Shown: positions 50,531 through 59,313, counted from the first letter of the stretch. The stretch: DNA of 64,000 bases from Sulfobacillus thermosulfidooxidans (GCF_001280565.1 NZ_LGRO01000001.1:558001-622000), one strand, 5' to 3'. Made by a program: numbers and translations. Notes: generated by a model from the letters alone, not told the origin.

Positions 50531-51550
50531 TCAAATAACTCGCTTGGTAAACCAGGTCTGTACGAATAGCGGTTGGCATCCTTCTACTTTGGCATTTTGC
50601 TTCACTCGCTTGTTGGCAAAGTCGAACGTATGCAGACTCAGCTTCCCTTTCGTTGTCCCGCCTGTCCGATACAACTTCCCCTGATACCACACCACCGTGT
50701 TCTTCTGAAATCCCAGTGCCCGACTGCCGCCATACAGCTTGCGCACGCCGCCTTTTTCCGGCTCGAACCGATGCAGTTGCCGCCGGGGCACTTCCGGCCT
50801 CCGCCATACGGTGAAGCCGGGGACATGCAAGTCCTCCGTCCTGGCTTCCATCCAGGCCAGTGCCACTCCGTCCACAGCCTGGGAGGTGAAGATGTGCTCA
50901 CCTTTCTTCTTTGTCTTTGTCAGCCCTAACAGGTGTCGGGTTTGCGCCGTATCGTTCGCTTCGTACAACACGAGGTTCGCACGTTCCCGCAACCAATCGT
51001 AGAAGGGCCGCTTGTTCTCCATTGTCCAGGTGAAATATTTCCGTCCTGTAATGCCTTTCAGATCGTTTCCGTCGATCCGCATGTCTTCCACGACCACAGT
51101 CCTGACGGGGTAGATCGCCAACAAGACTTTGAGGAACGTCTTACGCATATCAACCTTCGCTTGGATCGACGGCGGCAACCAACCCGCCGGGCGTTTGCGG
51201 TTATTGAACCGTTTCGGGCGTCTCCTTGTTTTGCGAAACCGTCTGGCACGCCGCATGTTCTTTCGTTGCTCCAGCTTTTTTGAAATCTTGTTCTTTACTT
51301 CCAGCATCCCCGTGGTTTGAATCTGTTGGTGACTCACCACCGCAAATCCATCGTAGTATGCGCCGGGATCGTAACCCAGCGTCAAAGCCTGTGTCTGCTT
51401 GCTCGTTGGTGTCGTCAATTGGATGTAGAAGATCCCTGTTTTCGTCCACTTTCGCACGGCTGCGCCTGCCTTTAGCAACTTCCTTGCCTTCGACGGTGAA
51501 CAAGGCATGAGGGGTGTCCCGTCTTGATGAACAACAGGTATTTTTTGCAC
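50531..51550 (-). CDS. isrB: IsrB: RNA-guided RuvC nuclease/nickase, second copy
   Basis: 339 residues. GTG at 51550 with AAAGGAGG upstream. PLMP-type start (VQKIPVVHQDGTPLMPCSP), RuvC-I TLGYDPGA, bridge helix RRARRFRKTRRRPKRFNNR, RuvC-II TVVVEDMRID, RuvC-III TSQAVDGVALAWM; no HNH between the last two. It shares RRPKRFNNR and the GWLPPS region with the first IsrB. The C-terminus differs: the sequence KARLLPITE, matching the usual LLPTA end, lies in another frame just beyond the stop, so a late frameshift may have altered the last residues. Confidence 0.8.
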   Translation of the reverse strand: MQKIPVVHQDGTPLMPCSPSKARKLLKAGAAVRKWTKTGIFYIQLTTPTSKQTQALTLGYDPGAYYDGFAVVSHQQIQTTGMLEVKNKISKKLEQRKNMRRARRFRKTRRRPKRFNNRKRPAGWLPPSIQAKVDMRKTFLKVLLAIYPVRTVVVEDMRIDGNDLKGITGRKYFTWTMENKRPFYDWLRERANLVLYEANDTAQTRHLLGLTKTKKKGEHIFTSQAVDGVALAWMEARTEDLHVPGFTVWRRPEVPRRQLHRFEPEKGGVRKLYGGSRALGFQKNTVVWYQGKLYRTGGTTKGKLSLHTFDFANKRVKQNAKVEGCQPLFVQTWFTKRVI

Positions 51551-51777
51551 GGTATTCGTGCCTCCTTTCGGAGTTTCGTGTCCTTCGACCTTGCATAACC
51601 GGCTTAGGAGGGGAATTTCTCCCCACCGTGGCATTCAACGATTCTGCCGCATTTCCCCAAACTAGGACTGGCATTCGGGAGGTGCTTCGTAGCCCGTTAC
51701 GCGCATCCGGTCTAGTGCATAGATTTCACTCAGGCTCGTCAACCCAAGCCCCCGCCTTTAGGTGTGGGGTCTATGAC
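51551..51777 (-). ncRNA. Candidate omega-RNA of the second IsrB element
   Basis: Shares with the first copy the left-end hairpin ending GGCGGGGGCTTG, the block GCGGCAGAATCG then TTGAATGCCACGG, and CTCCGAAAGGAGG next to the gene. The flank that would serve as guide is methyltransferase DNA around 51778-51795. Confidence 0.55.
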
Positions 51778-52245
51778 TGCGCAAAATCCATCCCGCATCC
51801 TGCAATGCCCAGGCCAGCCGGGCGGGAATCAACAGCAAGTTTTTGGGCGGGCGATCCGCCATCCCCCCGGTTCCGTATCCGGCCCGCTGAGCTACGGGGC
51901 CATGAATCCGGCTCCGCACGCCCCGTTCGGCATCACGGGGCACCCGCGTCTTATCCCCTCGGGAATAGGTATCCCCGATATTAATCCAGGCGTGCCATCG
52001 GGTCGCAAAACCCGAGCCACCGCATCAAACACGCTGACTAAATGGGCAATATATTCTGCGGGAGTCGCTTCGTTCCCGATTTCCTGCTCTTTGGCGGGGT
52101 CATTGGGGGGGAGATACGACCGCAATTGCCAATAGGGGGGACTCGTGACCACACAATGCACCGATGCCGGAGGCAGGGTGGCCAACTGGCGCCGCACATC
52201 CCCAATCAACACCGTCACGCTTGCTACCGTGTTACTCTCCATCAA
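51778..52245 (-). pseudogene. N4/N6 DNA methyltransferase, frameshifted and cut by IsrB
   Basis: The first frame has ASVHCVVTSPPYWQLRSY (motif IV, SPPY), ATPAEYIAHLVSVFDAVARV and LRPDG. After a one-base shift near 51995 the second frame continues WINIGDTYSRGD ... RPPKNLLLIPARLAWALQDA and GWILRS, the usual order in this family, up to the IsrB left end. The segment that follows in intact enzymes is absent. The gene is therefore dead. Its start overlaps the end of dam by 14 bases. Confidence 0.75.
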
Positions 52246-53143
52246 CCCCCACCTCCGCTAGGGACACATCCGCGTTCCACCACGTTAATTGCCGGGGGGC
52301 TTGGTCCCATGCACGAGGAGACCACCAAATATGCTCAACCCGGGTATCCACGGACGTGTTGAGATGCCCTCCCGCCAGGCCCGTTCTCTGCGTGCGGCCT
52401 TTGACGTTCACCCACAACCGCACCGATTCCACGTGCCATCCCGCGGCGCGGAGGCGGTCGGTCGCCGGGTGGGGGTAGTGGGTGAGGCACACCATTGCGG
52501 GAGTTTGGAGAGCCCACGTAATCAGATCGTTCCAGTCGGCATCCGTCCACGGGGGGCCTCCGTAGGCGTTCTCCGCATCCGAGGATGCCGTGCGATAGGG
52601 GGGGTCGCAAAAGACACACGTGCTGGGGGCTTCATACCGTTGCACGATGGTGCGCCAATCCCCCGATTCCAGAATGACCCCGGTCAGTCGCTGGGCCGCG
52701 GGCATCATCCGGTGTAAAAAGCGGGTTTGGCGTTGCACTACGCCCTGGGGTGTGAGTTTGCCCCCCCATGCGGTGGCATCGGGCTTGCCGTTAAATCCCT
52801 GGAGCATGCGAATCAAAAATCGAGCGGCCTGTTCGACCACGTCATCGGGATTGGGGGCATCCTGCGCCCGGTTCCACTCGATGCGGCTCACCGGCGTCCA
52901 CCGGATGCGCCGGTACAGCCGACGACTGAGCTGGGCGTCTTGGAGACATCGATACACGGCCACCAGATCCGCGTTGACATCGTTCAGCACTTCCACAAGG
53001 CTACGATCTTTAGCCAACAACACGGCAGCAGTGCCTGCAAACGGTTCGACATACGTGCGATGGGGAGGCAGACGGGAGGCAATCACGGGGGCCAACCGTA
53101 CCTTGCTCCCTTGCCAGGGCCACAACACTGGAATGGCGGTCAT
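52232..53143 (-). CDS. dam: DNA adenine methylase (D12 class, Dam-like)
   Basis: 303 residues. It has VLWPWQGSK (substrate-loop like), VEPFAGTAAVLLAKD (motif I), CDPPYRTAS (catalytic motif IV) and VCLTHYPHP. It would methylate N6 of adenine in a short DNA site. The ATG overlaps the stop of the upstream gene (ATGA). There is no cognate endonuclease beside it, so it is an orphan methylase that may protect the element or time its replication. Confidence 0.85.
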   Translation of the reverse strand: MTAIPVLWPWQGSKVRLAPVIASRLPPHRTYVEPFAGTAAVLLAKDRSLVEVLNDVNADLVAVYRCLQDAQLSRRLYRRIRWTPVSRIEWNRAQDAPNPDDVVEQAARFLIRMLQGFNGKPDATAWGGKLTPQGVVQRQTRFLHRMMPAAQRLTGVILESGDWRTIVQRYEAPSTCVFCDPPYRTASSDAENAYGGPPWTDADWNDLITWALQTPAMVCLTHYPHPATDRLRAAGWHVESVRLWVNVKGRTQRTGLAGGHLNTSVDTRVEHIWWSPRAWDQAPRQLTWWNADVSLAEVGVDGE

Positions 53144-53445
53144 GGGGCATCGCCCTCCGATGGCGTGTCGTGGGCATAATCCCGCAAAGCCTCGACCATC
53201 GCGTGCAGGGTCAGGTGGGTCAGGGTCTCCATGACGGTTTCCAGCGATGTGTTCGGATTTTCGGTTTGCAACGCCGTCAGCCAGGCGAGAAATAACAGGT
53301 GTAACACATCGCGGGGCGCCGCGTTCATCACCACGCGATCCGGTTCCTCGGACGCGGGCATCGTGATCACACAATAGGTGGAGGCATTCGCCACATCCGG
53401 GTGGGCCACCACCACATCAAACACCGTGCGGGTTGGAGTAGACAT
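53140..53445 (-). CDS. Small protein, tandem paralogue of 53499-53846
   Basis: 101 residues. TVFDVVVAHPDVANASTYCV and RDVLHLLFLAWLTAL match TVFDWVAMYPAMADATQFGL and VRILRAFLATIM of the next gene upstream. GCGAGGTG precedes the ATG. Coupled to dam. Function unknown. Confidence 0.6.
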   Translation of the reverse strand: MSTPTRTVFDVVVAHPDVANASTYCVITMPASEEPDRVVMNAAPRDVLHLLFLAWLTALQTENPNTSLETVMETLTHLTLHAMVEALRDYAHDTPSEGDAP

Positions 53446-53498
53446 TGCATTTCACCTCGCAATCAACCGTGTTAGCCAATAGGCCGTGGGGCCAATCC

Positions 53499-53846
53499 CT
53501 ACGATTCGGAATCAGGGCGGGGATGCCATTCCGACACCGTGGCTTGCGTGTACATTAAGGCTTGGTCGAGGGCATCCACGCAGAGCGCAGTCATTTCCCC
53601 GACCAGTTCTCCCACGGGTAGGGTGGGATGATGTTCGACCCGATCCATCATGATCGTGGCTAAAAACGCCCGTAAAATCCGCACGGGGTCCCCCATGATC
53701 AGGGCATACCCTTGGGCATCGTCATCGGGGGACATCGTGATCAGCCCAAACTGCGTGGCATCGGCCATTGCAGGATACATCGCGACCCAATCAAACACCG
53801 TGGGCAGTCCGGCTGGCGATGAGGGGGGCATTGAAGAAGATGACAT
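53499..53846 (-). CDS. Small protein, tandem paralogue of 53140-53445
   Basis: 115 residues with AAGAGG before the ATG at 53846. It shares the TVFD(V/W)V start and the following helix pattern with its neighbour, indicating a tandem duplication. Acidic Met/Leu-rich C-terminus. No motif recognised. Confidence 0.6.
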   Translation of the reverse strand: MSSSSMPPSSPAGLPTVFDWVAMYPAMADATQFGLITMSPDDDAQGYALIMGDPVRILRAFLATIMMDRVEHHPTLPVGELVGEMTALCVDALDQALMYTQATVSEWHPRPDSES

Positions 53847-53956
53847 CACGTTGGCCTCTTTTCTCGTAAAATTGCTGATCTCCGTGTTGGGCACCTCATC
53901 ACGAGGGACCGGAATGAACCCGTGTGGTGCATTCCGTGGCGGGCAGGAGACCGCGT

Positions 53957-54301
53957 TTATTGCGCCAGGGCCACGTAATCTTGTAGTGTGGTCATCGCGG
54001 CATGAATATCGCGAGCGTGGGGATCGGATGCCAGGGTTGCTAAGCGGTCGTACCACCATTGGGGTTTCCAGACGGAAACAACGATCATGCGTTCCTGATC
54101 CTTCGCGGTGACGAGCACCCAGTACCGATGACGCCATCGCAAGAGCCACCCCGTATAGCGGTCATACCGTCCGACCCACCACACGGTGCCGCGATGCGGT
54201 AAATGGCCTCCCACGCGCATGCGCCATCGGGCTTGGGCGTGATAAGACCAGACGGGGTTCATGGCAGACCAAGACGTGGTAAACGTGTGCTGCAGACGCA
54301 T
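53957..54301 (-). CDS. Small basic Trp-rich protein (DUF4258-like, weak)
   Basis: 114 residues. The centre (SYHAQARWRMRVGGHLPHRG, then RYWVLVTAKDQERMIVVSVW) resembles RelE-like DUF4258 proteins, where a His/Arg helix precedes a beta sheet ending in VISVY. It could be a toxin-like fold. AAGGAGG precedes the ATG. First gene of its run, next to the repeat hairpin at 54.4 kb. Confidence 0.4.
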   Translation of the reverse strand: MRLQHTFTTSWSAMNPVWSYHAQARWRMRVGGHLPHRGTVWWVGRYDRYTGWLLRWRHRYWVLVTAKDQERMIVVSVWKPQWWYDRLATLASDPHARDIHAAMTTLQDYVALAQ

Positions 54302-54380
54302 CCTTTTTGCACCTCCTTGGGGTATGGGGACTCGGATGCGAGTCCCTCTGCTCCTCGGAGGGAATGGATGAGACAGAAAA

Positions 54381-54442
54381 ATCCCACCTTCTCGAAAACT
54401 TTGAGAAGGTGGGATGCCGGTTTTTTGCGGTTTTGTGCACTC
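54381..54442 (+). repeat. Conserved hairpin-tail repeat, copy B
   Basis: A perfect 13-base stem (ATCCCACCTTCTC and GAGAAGGTGGGAT) leads into GGGATGCCGGTTTTTTGCGG and TTTTGTGCACTC, the tail also found at 37953, 58590 and 58968. Confidence 0.7.
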
Positions 54443-54548
54443 GTTCGATGGCTATGCGAACCCGATATCTATTGTTAAGGCATTATAGGCAGACCGTGCG
54501 CATCGTGTCAAGTCCCGGGCGCAATTTTTTGTGACGCATGGGGGCGAG

Positions 54549-54941
54549 TTACCGGGGTGAGGAGGGAGGGACATCGCGAGATTTGCGGGGATCGGAGCGG
54601 GGCGGGGCTTCGAAACCTTGACACCGGCGGACAAGCGCATCCCATTCGGCCCGCGACAGGACGACCGGAGCCTGATCATCGGGACGATCCAGCCACACAT
54701 AGCTGGACATCCGATGCCACGATGTCGGCCCCACAATGGTCAGCCATCCCTCGCGCTCTAATTGGCGCAATCCGCGCTGGACGACAATCCGGCTCAAATG
54801 CGTGGCCCGCCGAATGTCATCGACCGTCACCCGCACGAGCGAGGAGTGGCGGGGGCGTCCGACGATTTGCCGGAAAAACGTGCGCAAACGAGTTAACGCG
54901 GCCTCGGACACCGTATCCGCAGTGCAGATCCGTGTGGACAT
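54549..54941 (-). CDS. Winged-helix transcriptional regulator
   Basis: 130 residues. AAAGGAGG precedes the ATG at 54941. Residues 20-85 form a winged helix (DDIRRATHLSRIVVQRGLRQ, LEREGWLTIVG). A Pro-rich C-terminus follows. It lies between the replication region and the small-gene run and may control one of them. Confidence 0.65.
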   Translation of the reverse strand: MSTRICTADTVSEAALTRLRTFFRQIVGRPRHSSLVRVTVDDIRRATHLSRIVVQRGLRQLEREGWLTIVGPTSWHRMSSYVWLDRPDDQAPVVLSRAEWDALVRRCQGFEAPPRSDPRKSRDVPPSSPR

Positions 54942-55244
54942 AGGACATCCTCCTTTCGCATGATCATCCGGGGGTTCCCAACGAACCCGCGTTGTGCCGG
55001 AATCCGGCGTTCTCCGGGGCGTTGGTTCGGAGACACGGGGCAGAACACAGGGCGACCCCATTTTTCACCGTAGACGGGTTCTCAGGGCGTCTGACGGGGG
55101 GTTTTTATCCAACCACCACCAAATAATCCAGGGGTTCAACCTCTCGAACCATCCAACCCTGTTCCCGGTCTCCAGCCGGGGTGCTTGTCCCACGCACGCT
55201 ATCGCATGGCCTTCGATCTCATCGGGGCGTGATCCCGCACGGGA
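54942..55244. other. Intergenic region without a gene
   Basis: About 300 bases upstream of the winged-helix gene. No convincing frame or hairpin was seen; it leads into the repeat cluster. Confidence 0.4.
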
Positions 55245-55760
55245 ACGGTCTCGGAACTAATGCCCCACACTGTCCAAAACTGCCCCACAAGGCGCGATTC
55301 CCGAAACCCTTGCCACACAACGGTTTCGGGGGCAACGCCCCACTGCCCCACGTTCCCACGCATTTTTATCTTTATATAGGGGAGGGGGGGGGGTTTTTTT
55401 TTTTTTTTTTGCACGTGAATATTTTTTACCCCCTCCCCTCCCCCCCCTCTATATAGCGATTTAGTGGGGCGTTATGGGGCATGTGGGGCATCCCTTGTCC
55501 TGTGAGGCTTTGCGGTTTTTTTGCGAGTGGGGCAGACCGATTTTTAGTGGGGCAGGCGTGGGGCATTTCCCTTTTTCTATAAACGTTATATTAAGTAATG
55601 CTTACAACGTCAAAATAAAAATTGATAGGTAGAAAAAACCAAACAAGGAAAGAGATGGTTTTGCCCCACTTGCCCCACTTGCCCCACGGCATTTTTTGTC
55701 TTTTGGGTTAAGGGGAGGGGGTTAAAAAAATTTGTTGGTTCCCAACGCTTGGCTCGTGAC
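55245..55760. repeat. Iteron-like cluster of TGCCCCAC repeats: candidate replication origin
   Basis: TGCCCCAC or a one-base variant occurs at 55261, 55281, 55336 and 55344, then inverted (GTGGGGCA or variant) at 55464, 55474, 55483, 55527, 55547 and 55558, then three times directly at 55662, 55671 and 55680 with an exact 9-base period. Between the last two groups lies an AT-rich stretch (55567-55645). In the middle, a G-rich arm (55373-55392), an 18-T run and a complementary C-rich arm (55429-55455) form a large inverted repeat. No gene fits here. The layout is that of a plasmid origin with iterons and an unwinding element, next to the DUF927 helicase. Confidence 0.6.
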
Positions 55761-55788
55761 TCTAGGGGAGTGATGGGAAACCCACGTC

Positions 55789-58458
55789 CTAAAATGGCAG
55801 ATCCTCATCCGGCAACGGGGGCAGGTCATCCGAGGGGGATTCGAGCATCGCAGAAGTCGGTGCAACGAGATCTTCGTCCTCTCCAAACGCCACCTGCATT
55901 CCTCTATCGCTTAGCACATAAAACACACGCTTGCGTTGTCCGGCATCGGGACCTTCAAGGATCGTAACTTTCGGTAAACGATGGATTCCCTCAGTTTGCA
56001 ACCATCCTTGCGCATACCACCCGTCAATAATGGCGGGGGGCCAGTAGTCCCATTGCATGAGCAATTGCTCTAGTACGTGGGTATAGATGCACGGAGAAGC
56101 GGGATGTCCATGTCGCGAGGAGGTGAGCTTCCATTGTCCAGCCCATTGCAATGGGGGGTGATCGGTGTCTGTGCGATGCCCCATAAATTCTTCTGCGTGG
56201 GACTGAATCCAACTGCCCAGTTGTCGCAGAGCTTTATGCAATCCCAAGGGGTCATTGGCTTGTTCTTCAAAGCGATTCCACAACTCTTGCCAACCTTCTC
56301 CCTGAGTCACCATGCCCCATGTCCATGCCCGTTCTCCGCCCAGTTGGGCTTGATCGAGCAAATCCGCCGTCACCTCCAGCAAGGCTCGATATTCCATTAA
56401 CCGCGCGGTGCCTCGGGTATGATGCCGCCCGAGATCCGCCAAGCGCATTTGGTAAGCGTGGGCCCACGTGGACCACTGATCGCGATGCTGCAAGAGCCAC
56501 GCGATAAAGGCGGATCCCGCGTGCCCGTAATGTGCCCGGATGGTGCGTTTGATGTCTTGGACGAGCTCGGCCTGATCCTCATCCCCCCATGGGGCCTGGG
56601 TGACGGACAGCGTGCGGGTTTTAATCCCTCCATCCGTGGTGAAGGATGTAATAGGCTGTTCACCACTACTCAGCAAAATGGTGCGCCAGTGTCCCGTAGC
56701 GCGAGATCCTCCCGCCTTGGCTCCCCGCATTTTTCCAATCCCACTGACAATCCCATAGAGGATTTCCGTAACTTTGCGGGGGTTTCCTTGAACGGTTTTA
56801 GTGTCATCCAGAATCACGGGAAGTCCACTAATGAGCTGGCTTAACATTTCCACCCCCACGTTGGTGGAAGCCCAGGAAAACATGGCCGCGGGGCCGTTCT
56901 TGAGATCCGGTTGTCCCCATACGCTGGCTGCAATTTCCAACGTAGTGGTTTTCCCACTACTGGTGATGCCCCCGTAGTCTAAGACAAAGTTGGGTGCGCC
57001 AATGAGGTGTAATAACGGGGTGGCGAGACTGGACAACACCGCAATCATGACAGCGGGAAAGGCCACAACGTCATCGAGCATGGCCCACCAGGACGCCGCA
57101 TCGCCTTGAGCATGGAAGCCTTGGGCTTTTTGCTGATCTCCAGCGGAATCCGCCAAAAATTCCACGACTTGCAAGGTGCCGGTGGCGTCATAGTACTGAT
57201 CAACCCCCACAGCAAATCCTCGCTGATGGCTTTGCCACCCCAATCGTGACGTGGCAAACACTCGGGGATAGTGATCTGCATTGGCTCGATGAAACGCATC
57301 TAAAAACGCAATGATGGCTTTAGCGTTGTTGGAATTTACCGGAGCCCCATAATCGGCTAACGTCACAATTTGTTGTGCATGACTAATTACCCCGTGGCTG
57401 ACAATACGGCGTTTCCAGACCCTCTCAGAGTGCGGAGATAACCAGCCAAGGTCGGCGTACTCCTGATCCGTATCCAGGTTTGTCAAGTGGCGTAAAATGA
57501 CCAATGGCCACTGAGCAACCAGACGTTCAACGGGTTCCCCATCCAGCGACCAGGTGATTTGAAACAATCCCTGACGAGTCACGCGATACCCCTCGGGAAC
57601 GACCAACCCGTCAAATGCGGGGGGTAAATCCGGATCCCACGAAACCTCCATCGCCTCCATCGGATGATCTACACCGTCCCCAGGCGTGGAAGCCGAATCC
57701 GATGGACTGACAATCTGCAATCCCCGCTCTTGGGCTTTGCGTCGCGATGCCGATGACGGGTTCAGGCGGGCAATGCTTTTCAGCCAGTCCGTCCAATCGG
57801 TTTTCAGCCATCGGCCATTGGTGAGGCTCCGCCCTAAGCGTTCAATGCCATCGCGGTAGTCCGCCCACGCCAGGCCTAACGCGCGCAGGACCAGGGGGTG
57901 TCGCAGATAGTCGGGGCCTCCCGTGGTGCAGATGTGGGTAATCAGATCCGCCAGCTGCTCCCACGATGACACTTGATGGTGTTCGAGATCCCACGCGAGT
58001 TGCATCAAGGCCAGCTCGACTTCGGCTTGCTGCCAATCGGCCCGCAGTTGGTCTTGGGCCTCCCGAAATTCAACGCGCCACAATTTCCACGGCACGGCCT
58101 TGGTCAAAATGGGGCGCACCAGATCCCACGTTTTGGGGTGATGATAGGCCAATACCGCGAGACGCCGGAGCGTATCCGGGGCTAACAACTCCTCGGGGAG
58201 GGCATGGGCTTTCACCCGGTCGTGCATGCGTTGGGCCAAGTCCGAAACCCAGGCAACGGGGTCGGTGTCCTGTGACCAGTCCGCCGCGTCCGGGGGCGTG
58301 GGGACTGCGGTGGGGCGGGGGTCATCATCCAGGGAATCGGAAAAGGCTGGAGGCCCCTGGGGTTCGTCCAAAGGTTCCCGCCCCGGTGGATTGCCGGGGA
58401 ATGTGGTGTCCCGGGCTTGTGTCGCCTGTTCCGGGGGTGTATGATCATAAGGGTTCAT
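55789..58458 (-). CDS. DUF927 replicative helicase-like ATPase with SSB-like C-terminal tip
   Basis: 889 residues. The N-terminal 300 are acidic, then helical and Trp-rich. From about 330 to 620 a DUF927 domain includes Walker A (LDYGGITSSGKTTTLEIAAS), a Walker B-like strand (GLPVILDDTK) and a sensor region (GHWRTILLSSGEQP). The C-terminal 200 residues may be winged-helix. The last residues are PLPDEDLPF, almost the SSB tip. AAAGGAGG precedes the ATG at 58458. DUF927 proteins replace or accompany D5/DnaB-like helicases in phage and plasmid replication. The iteron-like region follows directly. Confidence 0.75.
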   Translation of the reverse strand: MNPYDHTPPEQATQARDTTFPGNPPGREPLDEPQGPPAFSDSLDDDPRPTAVPTPPDAADWSQDTDPVAWVSDLAQRMHDRVKAHALPEELLAPDTLRRLAVLAYHHPKTWDLVRPILTKAVPWKLWRVEFREAQDQLRADWQQAEVELALMQLAWDLEHHQVSSWEQLADLITHICTTGGPDYLRHPLVLRALGLAWADYRDGIERLGRSLTNGRWLKTDWTDWLKSIARLNPSSASRRKAQERGLQIVSPSDSASTPGDGVDHPMEAMEVSWDPDLPPAFDGLVVPEGYRVTRQGLFQITWSLDGEPVERLVAQWPLVILRHLTNLDTDQEYADLGWLSPHSERVWKRRIVSHGVISHAQQIVTLADYGAPVNSNNAKAIIAFLDAFHRANADHYPRVFATSRLGWQSHQRGFAVGVDQYYDATGTLQVVEFLADSAGDQQKAQGFHAQGDAASWWAMLDDVVAFPAVMIAVLSSLATPLLHLIGAPNFVLDYGGITSSGKTTTLEIAASVWGQPDLKNGPAAMFSWASTNVGVEMLSQLISGLPVILDDTKTVQGNPRKVTEILYGIVSGIGKMRGAKAGGSRATGHWRTILLSSGEQPITSFTTDGGIKTRTLSVTQAPWGDEDQAELVQDIKRTIRAHYGHAGSAFIAWLLQHRDQWSTWAHAYQMRLADLGRHHTRGTARLMEYRALLEVTADLLDQAQLGGERAWTWGMVTQGEGWQELWNRFEEQANDPLGLHKALRQLGSWIQSHAEEFMGHRTDTDHPPLQWAGQWKLTSSRHGHPASPCIYTHVLEQLLMQWDYWPPAIIDGWYAQGWLQTEGIHRLPKVTILEGPDAGQRKRVFYVLSDRGMQVAFGEDEDLVAPTSAMLESPSDDLPPLPDEDLPF

Positions 58459-58571
58459 GTTTTGACCTCCTTTGGTGATGAAATGGTCACGCAGGGCTGT
58501 GGTGGAGGACGGGCCGCCACGCACACGAAAAACCCCCTCAATGATGGTGTCATCATTGAGGGGGTTTGGTT

Positions 58572-58620
58572 ATATCCCGTCCAACAGGATGGGATGCCGG
58601 TTTTTTGCGGTTTTGCGCAG
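58572..58620 (+). repeat. Conserved hairpin-tail repeat, copy C
   Basis: ATCCCGTCC/GGATGGGAT stem followed by GGGATGCCGGTTTTTTGCGG and TTTTGCGCAGTC. Confidence 0.65.
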
Positions 58621-58967
58621 TCGGGGCAGAGTCCAACCCCGATTCGTGTAGAAGGTAGTGCGTATTATAACGCATCTCGCGAGCGGTGTCGAGGGGGGGC
58701 AAAGGCCCATCGAATTTCCCGCCCGTCCTGGGGAGCGATGCGATGGCTTTTCGTGATGGGGCCTTTCGGGGCCGATCCCCGTCTAGGCTCCGTCTCTGCC
58801 CGGTCAAGCCCATCAAGACGCGGGAGAGACCGATGAGCATGACCGGGCAGTGCCCTGTCTGCGTCTAGTATCTTGCGGGTTTTTATAAAAAAATGGGAAA
58901 AGAGCCTTGTCGACGGGGGGTGTATCAAGTACAATGATTTCAACGTTTTCGACCCGCACCCCCGAGA

Positions 58968-59030
58968 GGGTGCGCAAAACCCGCAAAAACCGGCATCCCT
59001 GTTTCGTAGGGCAGGGATGCCGGTTTTTTG
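58968..59030 (-). repeat. Conserved hairpin-tail repeat, copy D (inverted)
   Basis: CAAAAACCGGCATCCCTG (58984-59001) and CAGGGATGCCGGTTTTTTG (59012-59030) form a perfect stem. Beyond it the minus strand carries the tail GCGGGTTTTGCGCAC seen in copies A-C. Confidence 0.7.
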
Positions 59031-59293
59031 TGCCATCGGTGCCTGGGCCTGTTTATCGCCCCGAATCGAAGGACTCCATGCGGAGCGTCCCCCCGTTTCC
59101 TCGATTTCTGAAACCCTGTGGCATGGCGAGGGCCGTGCTGGGGTTTCGAGCGGGGATTCTCGTTGTGCCGGGGTGGATTCGTTTGGTGGGCTATCACCGT
59201 GTTCGATGCAGCAAGACATCGCTGCGCTGGAGATGTGAGGAGGGGTTGATGGTGGATGCAGATGTGCGCCGTTTTCTCGCCATCTTAAATATT

Positions 59294-59313
59294 GTGGTGT
59301 CAGCAGTTGCCCG
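59294..59313 (+). repeat. 20-base repeat, copy 2
   Basis: Identical to 29017-29036. Confidence 0.6.

Larger units (their letters stand above)
50483..51777 (-). mobile_element. Second IsrB element, inserted in a DNA methyltransferase gene
   Basis: Left end GTCATAGACCCC with the hairpin CCCCACACCTAAAGGCGGGG (about 51748-51770), right end around CTCCTCCCCATAACGGAAGTCAGGGG (hairpin arms only, 50483-50512). Same design as the element at 19007-20298. The left flank is methyltransferase sequence ending GWILRS. The right flank is unrelated to the missing methyltransferase end, so a deletion accompanied or followed insertion. Confidence 0.6.

Noticed and set aside
55373-55455. G-run, T-run and C-run hairpin considered as an intrinsic terminator
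   Set aside because: It lies in the middle of the repeat cluster more than 300 bases from any gene end, so an origin-associated structure is a better reading.
58873-59238. Long plus-strand frame of 121 codons
   Set aside because: It runs across the perfect hairpin of repeat copy D, has no ribosome binding site and no sensible protein pattern.
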